From: Candidatus Woesearchaeota archaeon
Lineage (GTDB): Archaea; Nanobdellota; Nanobdellia; Woesearchaeales; ARS49
DNA: 64,000 nt
Direction of reading: 5' to 3'
NCBI GenBank assembly: GCA_019322895.1
Contig: JAHWHZ010000001.1
Span: 620,001-684,000 of the forward strand
Shown: one piece after another, positions 32,226-41,818 of the stretch
Position numbering within the stretch: position 1 is the first letter of the stretch
Layout: each line of letters opens with the position of its first letter
Notes under the pieces: generated by a model
The model's database searches: none
Told to the model about the DNA's origin: nothing
Seen by the model: the letters and a program-made list of their open reading frames with translations, nothing else
Translations under genes and position numbers: made by a program

Positions 32226-32915
32226 ATGGAATACTCAATAATCATTCCAGCGCATAATGAGGAGAAGATTATTGGAAGGACCTTGACAAATCTGTTAGTC
32301 AACATGCCTCCAAATGGGGAGATCATTGTTGTTGCAGATGCTTGTTCTGATAATACTGTTGAGATTGCTGAAAAAATGCCTGTAAAGGTGCACAAGGTTA
32401 ATTTCAAGAACATAAGTAAGACGAGGAATCACGGCGCTTCAAAAGCAAGCGGAAAAATCCTTATCTTTAATGATGCAGATACCTTGGTGAGCAGTAATTA
32501 TGTCAAGCAAATATTGGAAAAAGTTCAGAAAGGTGCAGAGTTTGGCTGCGCAAGATGGGTTCCTGAATCAAGGCATCCTGTTGCGCATTTCTGGGCATTG
32601 TCATTGAACACTGCATCAAGGTTTTTCAGCTATGCTCATGGCAATTGCTTCATGACAAGAGAAATTTATGATTCTTTAGGCGGGTATAGGGAAGATTTAA
32701 TCATCAACGAGGATTCTGATTTTTCAGACAGGGTGCAGGCAAGCAAGCGAAAATTTCATTTTCTTCAGGATTCCTGGATAAAGCCTTCAGAAAGAAAGTG
32801 GAGAGAAGATGGTTATCTGAAATCTTTTATCAGGCGCGGATTCTTGGATGCTGCTGCATACTTGATTCTTGGAAAAAAGAAGTATTACAAGCGGTCTGGT
32901 AAGCGTCTTAAATAG
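32226..32915 (+). CDS. Glycosyltransferase family 2
   Basis: The 229-residue protein has the GT-A fold: SIIIPAHNEEKIIGRTL at the start, then FNDADTLVS (DxD metal motif) and an EDSDFSDR acceptor motif. No membrane helix is present. It probably builds surface glycans or glycolipids. A 41-base repeat overlaps its stop codon (32903-32945). Confidence 0.85.
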   Translation: MEYSIIIPAHNEEKIIGRTLTNLLVNMPPNGEIIVVADACSDNTVEIAEKMPVKVHKVNFKNISKTRNHGASKASGKILIFNDADTLVSSNYVKQILEKVQKGAEFGCARWVPESRHPVAHFWALSLNTASRFFSYAHGNCFMTREIYDSLGGYREDLIINEDSDFSDRVQASKRKFHFLQDSWIKPSERKWREDGYLKSFIRRGFLDAAAYLILGKKKYYKRSGKRLK

Positions 32916-32945
32916 GCTGCGACAGAATGTCCAGCGGCTTTTGGT
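32903..32945 (-). repeat. Dispersed 41-base repeat, copy A
   Basis: Read on the minus strand it contains GCCGCTGGACAT, TCGCAG and CTATTTAA and matches 48302-48341 with about seven differences and one gap. It overlaps the stop codon of the glycosyltransferase gene. Confidence 0.55.
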
Positions 32946-33073
32946 TATTCACGATAAAATCGACAGATTTTCGGATATTTATAGAAGTTTCGGTAATTGG
33001 ATTGATTGTTCTTTCGATTGGTAATTTGATCAGTTAAATTAATAATAATTTCATTTACTAATAGAAGTTTGTC

Positions 33074-33562
33074 TTATCCTGCTATATCTAGCCAATTGTA
33101 ACCTTTACTCCTTAAAATCACATAAGCCTTATAGAGTCTTTTCATTTCATCTGGATAATTTTTTCCAGTAATTCTTTTAGTTCTTCTTGCTACCAGATTT
33201 AGTTGCCCAGGAAATGCCTCTTGTGACTCAACAACAGCATCAACTTCTGCGAAAAATTCATTCCATGTTTTAGATAAGTATAATTCTGAATGATTAGAAT
33301 CTTCTTTGCAATCTCTAATGATCGTATCCAATGATGTGCCATCAAGAACTAAATTTGAGCGTATAACCCCACCATTAGGAATTTCAACTGGAAAATTATT
33401 CAATATATGAGAATAAACCATCTCCTCAGAAATAGGTCCATCTCCTGCGTAGATTGGTTTATAAAAGGGTTCGCTAATTTTCTCTCGTGCTTCATCTAAT
33501 TCAGCTTCAAGTTCTTTCTTTACATCTTCAGGTATATCCAAACCAAGATCGTCTAATGTCAT
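33074..33562 (-). CDS. Hypothetical protein, 162 aa
   Basis: A soluble acidic protein with no recognised family (start MTLDDLGLDIPEDVKK). It lies between the glycosyltransferase gene and ppsA. Its promoter may be the ATATATATTTATGAC region just upstream. The start is the first ATG. Confidence 0.5.
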   Translation of the reverse strand: MTLDDLGLDIPEDVKKELEAELDEAREKISEPFYKPIYAGDGPISEEMVYSHILNNFPVEIPNGGVIRSNLVLDGTSLDTIIRDCKEDSNHSELYLSKTWNEFFAEVDAVVESQEAFPGQLNLVARRTKRITGKNYPDEMKRLYKAYVILRSKGYNWLDIAG

Positions 33563-33634
33563 AAATATGTATATATATTGAGGATTTATAAAGATTCATT
33601 AAAAACACCCTCCCTGTCCCCACAGTCAATATAA

Positions 33635-36055
33635 CTATCCTCTCTTGCGTCTTTTCAATCGTTTTTCCATCTCAGCAATAGCTAAAGTAGTCTTCACAAC
33701 TGCATCTGGTGATAAAGAAATAGAGTCTATTCCGCACTGCACCAGGAATTGTGCAAATTCTGGATATGTTGAAGGTGCATCGCCGCAAAGGCCGATCTTT
33801 TTCTTATTTTTCTTTGCTTTATCAATAACATAATGCACTAAATCCTTAACAGCTTCATTCCTCTCATCATAAAGGTCTGCAACTAGTTCAGAATCCCGGT
33901 CCAATCCTAATGTCAATTGCGTCAAATCATTTGTTCCAATGCTGAAGCCATCAAATACTTTTGAAAACTCATCTGCCAAAACAACATTTGATGGAATCTC
34001 GCACATTACATAGACTTGAAGCTTGTTCTTGCCTTGCACTAATCCATTCTTGCGCATCTCTGCAATCACTTTTTTGCCTTCTTCAACTGTACGACAAAAA
34101 GGAATCATTATTTTAACATTCATCAATCCAAATTCTTCCCTGACTTTCTTTAATGCCTTGCACTCAAGAGCAAATGCAGGCGCATATTTTGGATTGTAGT
34201 ATCTTGAAGCTCCTCTCCATCCTATCATCGGATTTTCTTCTTCTGGTTCATACAACTTGCCCCCAATCAAGTTTGCATATTCATTTGATTTAAAGTCACT
34301 CATCCTTACAATCACGTCTTTTGGATAGAATGCCGCTGCTATTGTTCCTACTCCTCTGGCTAATTGCTCAATAAAGAATTGTTTTTTATCTTTATATCCT
34401 TGTGTAAGTGCATCTATTTTTTTCTTTACATGTCCTGGAACTTTGTTATACTCCACCAAGGCCATTGGGTGTATCTTGATGTAAGAATTGATGATAAATT
34501 CCTCTCTAGCCAAGCCAACTCCTGCATTTGGTATGAAGCTCAGGTCAAATGCCTCGTCAGGGCTTCCTATGTTCATCATGACTTTTGTTTTTGTTTTTGG
34601 GAATTTCTTGATATTTATTTTCCTCACTTCATATTTCAATAATCTTTTAAGCACAAAGCCTGTATCCCCTTCTGCGCAGTTTATTGTGATTTTATCTCCA
34701 TTTTTTATCTTTTTTGTTGCATTTAGTGTTCCTACAACGCAGGGTATGCCTAATTCTCTTGAGACAATTGCTGCATGGCATGTACGTCCTCCTTTGTCTG
34801 TCACAATTGCAGCTGCCTGCCGCATTATTGGCACCCAGTCTGGGTCTGTCATCTCTGTGACTAATACTTGTCCTGGCTTGAACTTGTGTATGTCTTTCAC
34901 GCTTCTTATCACTGCTGCAACGCCGTTTGCTATCTTGCTTCCAACGCTTTTTCCTCTTGCAATAGCTTCTCCTTTTTGTTTTAAATAATATTCTTCAAGA
35001 ACATGCTTTGATTTTTGGCTCTGCACTGTCTCTGGCCTTGCCTGCACTATATATAGTTCATTTGAAATGCCGTCTTTTGCCCACTCAATGTCCATTGGTG
35101 TCCATTTTCTTTTCTTTGCAGAATAATGCTGTTCAATCACGCATCCCCATTTTGCCAGCTTCAATACTTCCTTGTCTGTTATGCAGAATTTTTTTTGTTT
35201 TTGCAAAGGTGTTGGTATGTTTTTTGTGGGTTTTTTGCCTTCTGCATAGATCATTGTCTTGCTTTTGCTTCCTAAGGTCTTTGTTATGATTGGCTTGAAG
35301 CCTTTTGACAATGTCGGCTCAAAAACATGGAATTCATCTGGATTTACAGCGCCTTGCACAACATTTTCTCCCAGCCCCCAGCTTGCTGTTATGAATACAA
35401 CATCATCAAATCCTGTCTCAGTGTCTAGTGTAAACATTACCCCAGAACTTGCCTTATCACTGCGCACCATCTTCTGCACTCCTATAGAAAGATAGACTTT
35501 GAAATGGTCAAACCCTTTTTCTTCCCTGTAAACAATTGCTCTGTCAGTGAAAAGTGATGCAAAACAGTCTTTACACGCATTAATGAGTGATTTTTCATTG
35601 TGGATGTTCAAGTAAGTCTCTTGCTGCCCTGCAAAGGAGGCTTCTGGAAGATCTTCTGCAGTTGCACTTGAACGAACAGCAACATCAACATTCTTTCTGT
35701 TGTATTTCTTGCTTAATTTGTGATATGCATCTTTTATTGCCTTGCTTAATTCTGGTGGGAATGCGCATCTCCTGATAATATCTCTTATTTTCCTGCCTCT
35801 TTCAGCAATGTTTCTCACATTTTTTGTGTCTAATCCTTTCAATGCCTGCTTTATGTGGTCTTCTACTCCTGCTTTTTCAAGAAGATACTGGTAAGCATAT
35901 GCTGTGACAGCAAAGCCGTAAGGTATTCTTATCTTTTTCTTTGTCAATTCCTTGTACATCTCTCCTAAAGAAGCATTTTTCCCTCCAACCAGTCCTACAT
36001 CCTTTATGCTAAGCTCATCAAACCACAGAATAAACTTCTTGTTTCTAGCTGTCAA
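33635..36055 (-). CDS. ppsA: Phosphoenolpyruvate synthase
   Basis: Converts pyruvate and ATP to phosphoenolpyruvate, the entry to gluconeogenesis. The 806-residue protein has the N-terminal ATP-grasp part (VGGKNASLGEM; SSATAEDLPEASFAGQQET), the phospho-His domain TDKGGRTCHAAIVSREL (catalytic His in TCHA) and the TIM-barrel C-terminus (SIGTNDLTQLTLGLDRD; LCGDAPS). It is complete. Its promoter (CATTTAAATACC) lies at 36095-36107. Confidence 0.96.
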   Translation of the reverse strand: MTARNKKFILWFDELSIKDVGLVGGKNASLGEMYKELTKKKIRIPYGFAVTAYAYQYLLEKAGVEDHIKQALKGLDTKNVRNIAERGRKIRDIIRRCAFPPELSKAIKDAYHKLSKKYNRKNVDVAVRSSATAEDLPEASFAGQQETYLNIHNEKSLINACKDCFASLFTDRAIVYREEKGFDHFKVYLSIGVQKMVRSDKASSGVMFTLDTETGFDDVVFITASWGLGENVVQGAVNPDEFHVFEPTLSKGFKPIITKTLGSKSKTMIYAEGKKPTKNIPTPLQKQKKFCITDKEVLKLAKWGCVIEQHYSAKKRKWTPMDIEWAKDGISNELYIVQARPETVQSQKSKHVLEEYYLKQKGEAIARGKSVGSKIANGVAAVIRSVKDIHKFKPGQVLVTEMTDPDWVPIMRQAAAIVTDKGGRTCHAAIVSRELGIPCVVGTLNATKKIKNGDKITINCAEGDTGFVLKRLLKYEVRKINIKKFPKTKTKVMMNIGSPDEAFDLSFIPNAGVGLAREEFIINSYIKIHPMALVEYNKVPGHVKKKIDALTQGYKDKKQFFIEQLARGVGTIAAAFYPKDVIVRMSDFKSNEYANLIGGKLYEPEEENPMIGWRGASRYYNPKYAPAFALECKALKKVREEFGLMNVKIMIPFCRTVEEGKKVIAEMRKNGLVQGKNKLQVYVMCEIPSNVVLADEFSKVFDGFSIGTNDLTQLTLGLDRDSELVADLYDERNEAVKDLVHYVIDKAKKNKKKIGLCGDAPSTYPEFAQFLVQCGIDSISLSPDAVVKTTLAIAEMEKRLKRRKRG

Positions 36056-36151
36056 ACTGCTTACCTCTTTTTTAATTAGAATTCTGCACTATTGGTATTT
36101 AAATGTTTTTGCCGCGAAAGATTTATATACGTGCTTTCTAAGATTATTGGA

Positions 36152-36811
36152 ATGGCAAAGCCGCTGATAATAGGCATCAATGGTTCTCCTAGGAAAGACG
36201 GCAGGACTGCAAAACTCTTGAAAAGAGTGCTTAAGGCTGCTGAAAAGAGGGGTGCAAAAGTAAAGATTATTCATCTTGCTGAAAAAAATATCCATCCTTG
36301 TGCAGGACATTACAGCATAAAGCCTTCTTCCTGCAGGTATCCCTGCAAGATAAAGGATGATATGACTGAGATTTACAAACTTTTGATTGAATCAGACGGC
36401 ATTGTTTTTGCTTCTCCTGTTTATTGGTTTAATGTCTCTGGATTGATGAAGAATTTCCTGGACAGGCTCACCTGCCTGGAAGGAGATTATTTTTGCATGA
36501 AGAATCCAAATGACCCAAACGTGTTTCTTTTGGAAGGAAAGGTCGCAGGTTTTGTTATTTCAGGAGAAGAAGCCGGCGGCATAAGCGCCCTTAATGCATT
36601 GATGTCTTTCGCGCAATACAATGGATTGATTATTCCGCCTTACACTGCTGTTTATAATTTTGGCGATCCCAAGAGAAATGTCAAGTGGAAGCCAAAAGAC
36701 TATGATTTGGCTGGAGAGAATCTTTTAATTGCCATCAAGGCCCAGAAATATCTTGAAAAATCCTGCCCAAAGAAATGGCCGTATCCGTGGGATTATAAGT
36801 GCAAGCCATGA
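36152..36811 (+). CDS. NADPH-dependent FMN reductase / flavodoxin-fold protein
   Basis: ATG 36152 (MAKPLIIGINGSPRKDG) follows TTTATATAC about 25 bases upstream; a longer frame would cover that promoter. The 219-residue protein has the FMN phosphate loop NGSPRKDGRT, a Cys cluster (CAGHYSIKPSSCRYPC) as in iron-sulfur flavoproteins, and ASPVYWFNVSGLMKNFLDR for FMN binding. Likely an oxidoreductase with unknown electron acceptor. Its stop overlaps pcm. Confidence 0.8.
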   Translation: MAKPLIIGINGSPRKDGRTAKLLKRVLKAAEKRGAKVKIIHLAEKNIHPCAGHYSIKPSSCRYPCKIKDDMTEIYKLLIESDGIVFASPVYWFNVSGLMKNFLDRLTCLEGDYFCMKNPNDPNVFLLEGKVAGFVISGEEAGGISALNALMSFAQYNGLIIPPYTAVYNFGDPKRNVKWKPKDYDLAGENLLIAIKAQKYLEKSCPKKWPYPWDYKCKP

Positions 36812-37446
36812 AAAATCAAAAACAAGCTTTGTTAGATTACTGGATTAAAAACAAGATTGTTACAAGCAAATATATCATTGATGCTTTCAAGAAAGTAAAG
36901 AGAGAGAATTTTGTTCTGAAGAAATTCAAGTCAGATGCTTATGAGGATGTTCCTTTGCCGATACTTAAAGAACAAACCATTTCCCAGCCTACAACTGTCA
37001 TGATGATGCTGGAGTTTCTTGAGTTAAAGCCAGGCATGAAGGTCTTGGAGATTGGGACTGGCTCTGGATACAATGCTGCCTTGATGGCAGAGATAGTCGG
37101 CCCTAAAGGAAAAGTAATCACTACTGAAACAATTGAGGAGCTGGTTGAGTTTGCCAAGAAGAACCTGAAGAAATCAAAGATAACAAATGTCCAGGTGATT
37201 CATACAGACGGCTCTAAAGGCTGGCCTACTGCAGCTCCGTATGACAGGATCATCTGCACAGCAGCTGCCCCCAAGATTCCAGAGGTTTACATCAAGCAGT
37301 TGCAAGAAAAAGGAATAATAGTGATTCCAGTCGGGCCGTTATACGGCCAGGTGATGATTAGAGGAAAGAAAATTAAAGGAAAATTAGAGACAGAACGCTT
37401 GGGAGATTTTATGTTTGTTCCTCTGACTGGGAAGTTTGGTCAATAG
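36808..37446 (+). CDS. pcm: Protein-L-isoaspartate O-methyltransferase
   Basis: Repairs isoaspartyl damage in aged proteins. The 212-residue product has LEIGTGSGYNAALMAEIVG (SAM motif I), LPILKEQTISQPTTVMMML upstream and IICTAAAPKIPEVYIKQL. ATG overlaps the stop of the flavin gene (ATGA), so they are coupled. Confidence 0.92.
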   Translation: MKNQKQALLDYWIKNKIVTSKYIIDAFKKVKRENFVLKKFKSDAYEDVPLPILKEQTISQPTTVMMMLEFLELKPGMKVLEIGTGSGYNAALMAEIVGPKGKVITTETIEELVEFAKKNLKKSKITNVQVIHTDGSKGWPTAAPYDRIICTAAAPKIPEVYIKQLQEKGIIVIPVGPLYGQVMIRGKKIKGKLETERLGDFMFVPLTGKFGQ

Positions 37447-37564
37447 CTTTTTCAATTAATTTATCTCTGTGATACTTTATTATTTTATCTAACGAATAAA
37501 GCAATCTGTTTGTTTTTTCTGTAGTTATGTCTTTTTTCTCAAAATTAAAATATCCGCATGTCAT
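37409..37564 (-). CDS. Small protein, 51 aa, coupled to the upstream gene
   Basis: From ATG 37564, which overlaps the TGA of the upstream gene as ATGA, the frame encodes MTCGYFNFEKKDITTEKTN..., helical and basic. Its 3' part runs antisense under the last 38 bases of pcm. The start overlap is the main evidence; no homology is recognised. Confidence 0.45.
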   Translation of the reverse strand: MTCGYFNFEKKDITTEKTNRLLYSLDKIIKYHRDKLIEKAIDQTSQSEEQT

Positions 37565-38094
37565 TTTTCTTGCTCTGTTAACTTAAATGCAGTTCCCATT
37601 GCAGCTGCTACTGCACCCACATATCCTACTCTCACAACCTCATCTTTGAGCATGTATAAATCCCCGTAAAATGGCGCAAACGCGACATGTACCTGCATTG
37701 AGTCAAGGTATTCCATATGCGCTGCTTTTGCAATCAAGACCAAGTTCAATCTTCCGCAAGGCCCCGGCTTTCTATAGAAGTTTATTGCTTCCATTATTCC
37801 TTCTGGTGTAATCACTTCTTTGCTTGGATCTCCGCCAGATAAGAATGCAAGTGCTGCCAGCTCTCCATTTGCATATTTTTCTGCAAGTTCTGGATTCTCG
37901 CCTATTCGTGCAGCTCTTGCTGCATCCTTCAGCCATGCACTCGCATGCATGAATACAAATGATTTGTAAAAGTCAGTGTCTGGATGTAACTGCTCTTCGC
38001 GCATTTTTTCCATCTCTGGCCTGGTTACTTCTTCTCCGCGAACTTTGTATATAGCTTGTTCTGCTTTTTGTAATGGTAGCAATTCTTCAATCAT
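37561..38094 (-). CDS. Hypothetical protein, 177 aa
   Basis: A soluble, Ala-rich, mostly helical protein (FMHASAWLKDAARAARIGEN; VRVGYVGAVAAAMGTAFKL), without membrane segments I am sure of. The family is not recognised. It heads a two-gene unit with the small 51-residue frame. GGGGAGAATATG precedes the start, so a GGGGAG ribosome binding site is likely. Confidence 0.6.
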   Translation of the reverse strand: MIEELLPLQKAEQAIYKVRGEEVTRPEMEKMREEQLHPDTDFYKSFVFMHASAWLKDAARAARIGENPELAEKYANGELAALAFLSGGDPSKEVITPEGIMEAINFYRKPGPCGRLNLVLIAKAAHMEYLDSMQVHVAFAPFYGDLYMLKDEVVRVGYVGAVAAAMGTAFKLTEQEK

Positions 38095-38201
38095 ATTCTC
38101 CCCCCATAACTGCTAAGAATTTGCTGTCATATTTAAAGTTTTAGAAAAGTATGAAGTCAATCACAGATATTTATTTATACTAGTTTTGCTGTATTCTTGT
38201 C

Positions 38202-38642
38202 ATGAGCGAAAAGACATACAAGCCGTTTGATACTGTGCGTGATTTGCGCGGTTTTGGGAGAAGTATTACACTTACAGCAGCCACTGCGGCTGTTGAGACT
38301 GATTTGTATATCAATAAGACGCCGAAAGATCTAGAGAATGTCTACATAATGACTGAGCTTGCTGGCAGGAATGTAATTCCAGGTGATGAGCTTGAAACAA
38401 TTAACTTATCTACTGACCATGTTCATTTGTGGCAGGTCCTGCATGCCTTTTCTGAAAAGCCTAAAACAGGCCATATTTCAGAATATGCTCTTGATTTAAA
38501 GCTCCTGCACATGGATTTAAAGAATTTCGAATCTTTGCCTAAAGAGCATCTGGAAAACTTGAGGGATTTCTTTATTTCGCTGGCCAGACATTTTGGCGCA
38601 AGAGAATACAGTAGATATCCTCACAGAAGATATGTTGCTTAA
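38202..38642 (+). CDS. Hypothetical protein, 146 aa
   Basis: No family recognised. The sequence suggests an alpha/beta N-terminus and a helical C-terminus (HLENLRDFFISLARHFGARE). A TATA box (TTATTTATACTAG, about 38168-38180) is 22-30 bases before ATG 38202. It is divergent from the gene at 38094. Confidence 0.55.
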   Translation: MSEKTYKPFDTVRDLRGFGRSITLTAATAAVETDLYINKTPKDLENVYIMTELAGRNVIPGDELETINLSTDHVHLWQVLHAFSEKPKTGHISEYALDLKLLHMDLKNFESLPKEHLENLRDFFISLARHFGAREYSRYPHRRYVA

Positions 38643-38665
38643 AAAAATAAAATAAAAAAATCAAC

Positions 38666-38989
38666 CTATTTCTGTGCTAATGAATAGATTGACTTAAGTG
38701 CTACTACTAGCGCTGCTGGTGCTACAAATGCAACGATGTTTGCCAGTATTGACAAGATTATTGTTCCTAGAGCTGGGATTGCTCCTGCGCTGCCGATTAC
38801 CAGCAAGGCGATTGCAGCGACCAAGAACTCAATTGTCTCTTTAGCAGTTATGTTCAGCAGTCCTACAACCAGTCCTAAGATAACAAGTACCCAGGTTATT
38901 GTAGGTGTTTGCCAAGCAGGCACTAATCCAGCGATAATCGCGATAATTATGCCTACTATAAATGCCCAATGTCCTATTTTTGAGTCCAT
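38666..38989 (-). CDS. Small integral membrane protein, 107 aa
   Basis: Three to four hydrophobic helices fill the protein (HWAFIVGIIIAIIAGLVPAW; ITWVLVILGLVVGLLNI; GSAGAIPALGTIILSILANI). No family recognised. AAAGGAGGTAATAC before ATG 38989 is one of few strong host ribosome binding sites outside the 13-20 kb island, which suggests high expression. Confidence 0.7.
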   Translation of the reverse strand: MDSKIGHWAFIVGIIIAIIAGLVPAWQTPTITWVLVILGLVVGLLNITAKETIEFLVAAIALLVIGSAGAIPALGTIILSILANIVAFVAPAALVVALKSIYSLAQK

Positions 38990-39079
38990 TGTATTACCTC
39001 CTTTATGTTTAAATCAAAATCGTGTATAGAGGATTTGCTTAAACAGCATATATAAAATTTCGTTACTATCAAGACATAG

Positions 39080-40054
39080 TTAAACCACTTTATTGAGGAT
39101 TTCGTGCGCGTTTATGCTCGCCAGATGCGCTCGGAAATTATCTCCGCCCTTGCTCATCAGCATCAATTTTAATTTCTCTTTTTCTTTTGTTGTGATTCTT
39201 GCAAACCTGTCTGCATCAATCAGGCCGTAAGGATATCCCAGGAAGCAGGCGTCTTTTGAATTATTTTTCAATGCCCCAAGTAAATCTGCCAATTGATCAG
39301 AAATAAAGAAATCAAGCCTGAAGACATAGTTAGAATTATTGTGCAGTTTTACAAAGCCTATATTATTGGTTATAGGATAATACCATTCACATGAAGGACC
39401 TATCTTATTCAACACAGCAGAAGCACTGTTTCCAGAGTCTGTCAATATGCTTGTTGTCTTGGACAATCCTGCCACAATCACATTTTTTTCAGCAGATTTT
39501 TGCTTCAATGCCTCAATCTGCTTTTTTTCTGCTTCTGTTCCTTCTGTCAAGTCCCCATCTCTGATAATAAAATCTCCTGAATTAAGCTCATTGACAATAT
39601 CTGCTGCTATCTTCAGCTCAGATATCTTGCGCGCAGATTCTGCTATTTTTGCAGGCTCTGCCTTGTGCCCTGGCTCTGACAGTTCCTTGTCAAATGCATC
39701 AAATTCTTTGTCAATGCGCAGGTATGTGTTGAATGCCTCTGTCTCATACACGATCTTGTCTTCTTTTGCTTTAGCAGTCGCTAAGAGATAGAATTCTGTC
39801 TTGTTCTGCTTTATTCTCTTGTTGTTCTCAAATATCACGTAATATATTCGTATCAATTGCAAAGAAAAATTTGCTCCTCCAAGTATCTCTGCATTTCCGC
39901 CGTCAACAAAAGCTATTTTCCCGCCTTTCTTGTCTGCAATGCTGTAGAACAAGCTCTTGTCAATCTTTGCAGAGTTTGAATTATCCAATAATATGCAGTC
40001 TCCATGGTCATTCAGCTTTCCATTGAGATGATCTATTATTTTTTTGAATACCAT
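39080..40054 (-). CDS. nurA: NurA-like nuclease
   Basis: NurA is the 5'-3' nuclease that works with HerA in DNA end resection. The 324-residue protein has AFVDGGNAEI (metal Asp), FIIRDGDL (second metal motif), VAGLSKT, and GYPYGLIDADRFARI near the end, in the family order. The usual herA, rad50 and mre11 neighbours are absent. The HerA-like gene at 15444 is a different, island-borne type. Confidence 0.85.
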   Translation of the reverse strand: MVFKKIIDHLNGKLNDHGDCILLDNSNSAKIDKSLFYSIADKKGGKIAFVDGGNAEILGGANFSLQLIRIYYVIFENNKRIKQNKTEFYLLATAKAKEDKIVYETEAFNTYLRIDKEFDAFDKELSEPGHKAEPAKIAESARKISELKIAADIVNELNSGDFIIRDGDLTEGTEAEKKQIEALKQKSAEKNVIVAGLSKTTSILTDSGNSASAVLNKIGPSCEWYYPITNNIGFVKLHNNSNYVFRLDFFISDQLADLLGALKNNSKDACFLGYPYGLIDADRFARITTKEKEKLKLMLMSKGGDNFRAHLASINAHEILNKVV

Positions 40055-40061
40055 TTTCCAG

Positions 40062-40538
40062 CTAGACCTTTATGAAGAATTTAAATGCTTCGTTTCCAGT
40101 CAAGGATATTGCAGTCACTATCACTCCTGCTATCAGCACGCCGATTACAGCTGCCTTGATGAAATCCTTGTAGCTCATGCCCAATATATATGATGCCAAA
40201 GCTCCTGAATACACTCCAGAGCCTGGGAATGGGATTCCGATAAAGATTGCTACCCCGATTTCTCCGTATTTTTCAACATATTTGTGTATCTTTTTCTGGG
40301 TGCGCTCTATATAATAATGATACAGTTTCTTGAACGGCTTGATAAAGAAAAATAAGTGTATTATCTTGTCAATGAAGAAGTAGACAAGCGGCGCTAATAT
40401 GATATTAGTTATTACGCAGACCAAAAACACGACTGTCCAACTGAGGTTAGTGTTCAATATGCCGTATGGTATGCTTGCCCTTAATTCCAGGAATGGCAAT
40501 AAGGTCAGTCCAATTAAGATAAGGATGTCAGTCTGCAC
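40062..40538 (-). CDS. COG2426 small multidrug-export-like membrane protein
   Basis: The 158-residue protein has four membrane segments and the family patterns PFLELRASIPYGI and GIPFPGSGVYSGALASYILG. Transport activity of the family is annotated but poorly proven. Its start overlaps the 3' end of cca by 25 bases, so both are made together. Confidence 0.8.
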   Translation of the reverse strand: MQTDILILIGLTLLPFLELRASIPYGILNTNLSWTVVFLVCVITNIILAPLVYFFIDKIIHLFFFIKPFKKLYHYYIERTQKKIHKYVEKYGEIGVAIFIGIPFPGSGVYSGALASYILGMSYKDFIKAAVIGVLIAGVIVTAISLTGNEAFKFFIKV

Positions 40539-41746
40539 TTTTTCACCTTGTCTTTGAGATATTTGTCTTTAAAGACCTCTTTCAGCACTTCTTCAGGAGT
40601 TCTTTTCTTGTGCTTGAGTATTGCAACAATTCTTTTTTTCTTTGTTTTTGTCTTTTTGTGTTTTTTCTTGAATCTTTTCACCTGCTCTCTCATCTCTATT
40701 GGCGGCCCTTCTCTTTCATATGTCTCTGGCAGTTTTTTCTTCTTTAAGACATATCCGAAAATCGCTTTTTTCTTTTTTTTGTCCCAGCTCCAACTACTTT
40801 CTGGCATTAACTCAAAATCTTTTAGCGTTTTCTTGATGAAAATATATGCCTTCAACAGCTTTGCTCCTACTGGGTCTTCTTTTCCTTTAGGCACGCTTAT
40901 TTCTATCAATACAACTTTTCCTTTTTTCTTGTATTTTACCCAGTCTATTTCTTTTGTCTCAAAAAATTTTTTTGAAGGTTTTTTCAGGAATTTCTTTGCA
41001 GATGCAATGAATTTGTCAAACATCTTCATATTAACGGCTGCAGCGGCATTCCTGTCAGGCTGCACAGGGTCTATCACAATAAGTGGTCCTGTTGTCTTGC
41101 TCTTGTTCAGCACCATCATTGCTTTCTTGCCCACTTTCTTTGTAGGGTCTATAATCACTTTTGGCTTCCATTTTACAGCTACCTTCAACAATGGAATAAA
41201 TCCTTTGTGATATATGACTAGGATGTCAACAACATGGCCTGAGAATCCATGGATATAGCTCTCTGCACCATAAACACCTTGTGCTTTGCAGAACTTCTTG
41301 GCCAACCTGATATCATTCTTGTATTTTTTTCCTTTTGTATTGACCCATTTGACATGCCATGGCGAAAAATCTGTAACATTCTGGGCCTGCTCTGCTTTCT
41401 TGATGTCCAGCACAGGCACTATCTCAAATCTTATCTTGTTTTTCACCCAGAAATAATCTCTTGAGCCGTGCACTTTTTCTGGCTTGAATCTCTTTAAGGC
41501 CTTGGCAAGCATCTTGCTTAAGTCTTCATCCTTGTGTTTCATGTCAAATTTCACGAACACATCAACATCATAGTCTCCTTTGAGCCAGGTGTCTTTTGCA
41601 TAGCTGCCTCCTGCAGATGCTTTTGCCTTTATCTTGCGCTTTTTCAGCTCTGAATTGAGTTTTTTGAGAAAATCCTCTGCTTCTTTCACTTTTTTCTTTT
41701 CTGGCTTTATCTCTGAAAGCACCTGCTTCAGTATCTTTTTGGTCAT
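40514..41746 (-). CDS. cca: Archaeal CCA-adding tRNA nucleotidyltransferase
   Basis: Adds or repairs the 3' CCA of tRNA. Class I signature: GGSYAKDTWLKGDYDVDVFV, with the GS and DxD metal residues. 410 residues is near the archaeal length, with a very basic C-terminus. The promoter lies before 41746 (TTTTTATAGCG on the minus strand). Confidence 0.93.
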   Translation of the reverse strand: MTKKILKQVLSEIKPEKKKVKEAEDFLKKLNSELKKRKIKAKASAGGSYAKDTWLKGDYDVDVFVKFDMKHKDEDLSKMLAKALKRFKPEKVHGSRDYFWVKNKIRFEIVPVLDIKKAEQAQNVTDFSPWHVKWVNTKGKKYKNDIRLAKKFCKAQGVYGAESYIHGFSGHVVDILVIYHKGFIPLLKVAVKWKPKVIIDPTKKVGKKAMMVLNKSKTTGPLIVIDPVQPDRNAAAAVNMKMFDKFIASAKKFLKKPSKKFFETKEIDWVKYKKKGKVVLIEISVPKGKEDPVGAKLLKAYIFIKKTLKDFELMPESSWSWDKKKKKAIFGYVLKKKKLPETYEREGPPIEMREQVKRFKKKHKKTKTKKKRIVAILKHKKRTPEEVLKEVFKDKYLKDKVKKCRLTSLS

Positions 41747-41818
41747 ACCCTGTCCAAAACAGATTCGCTATAAAAATCTTTTTATACTAGTAATAGATAA
41801 ATTGATAAAAAAGAGGTA

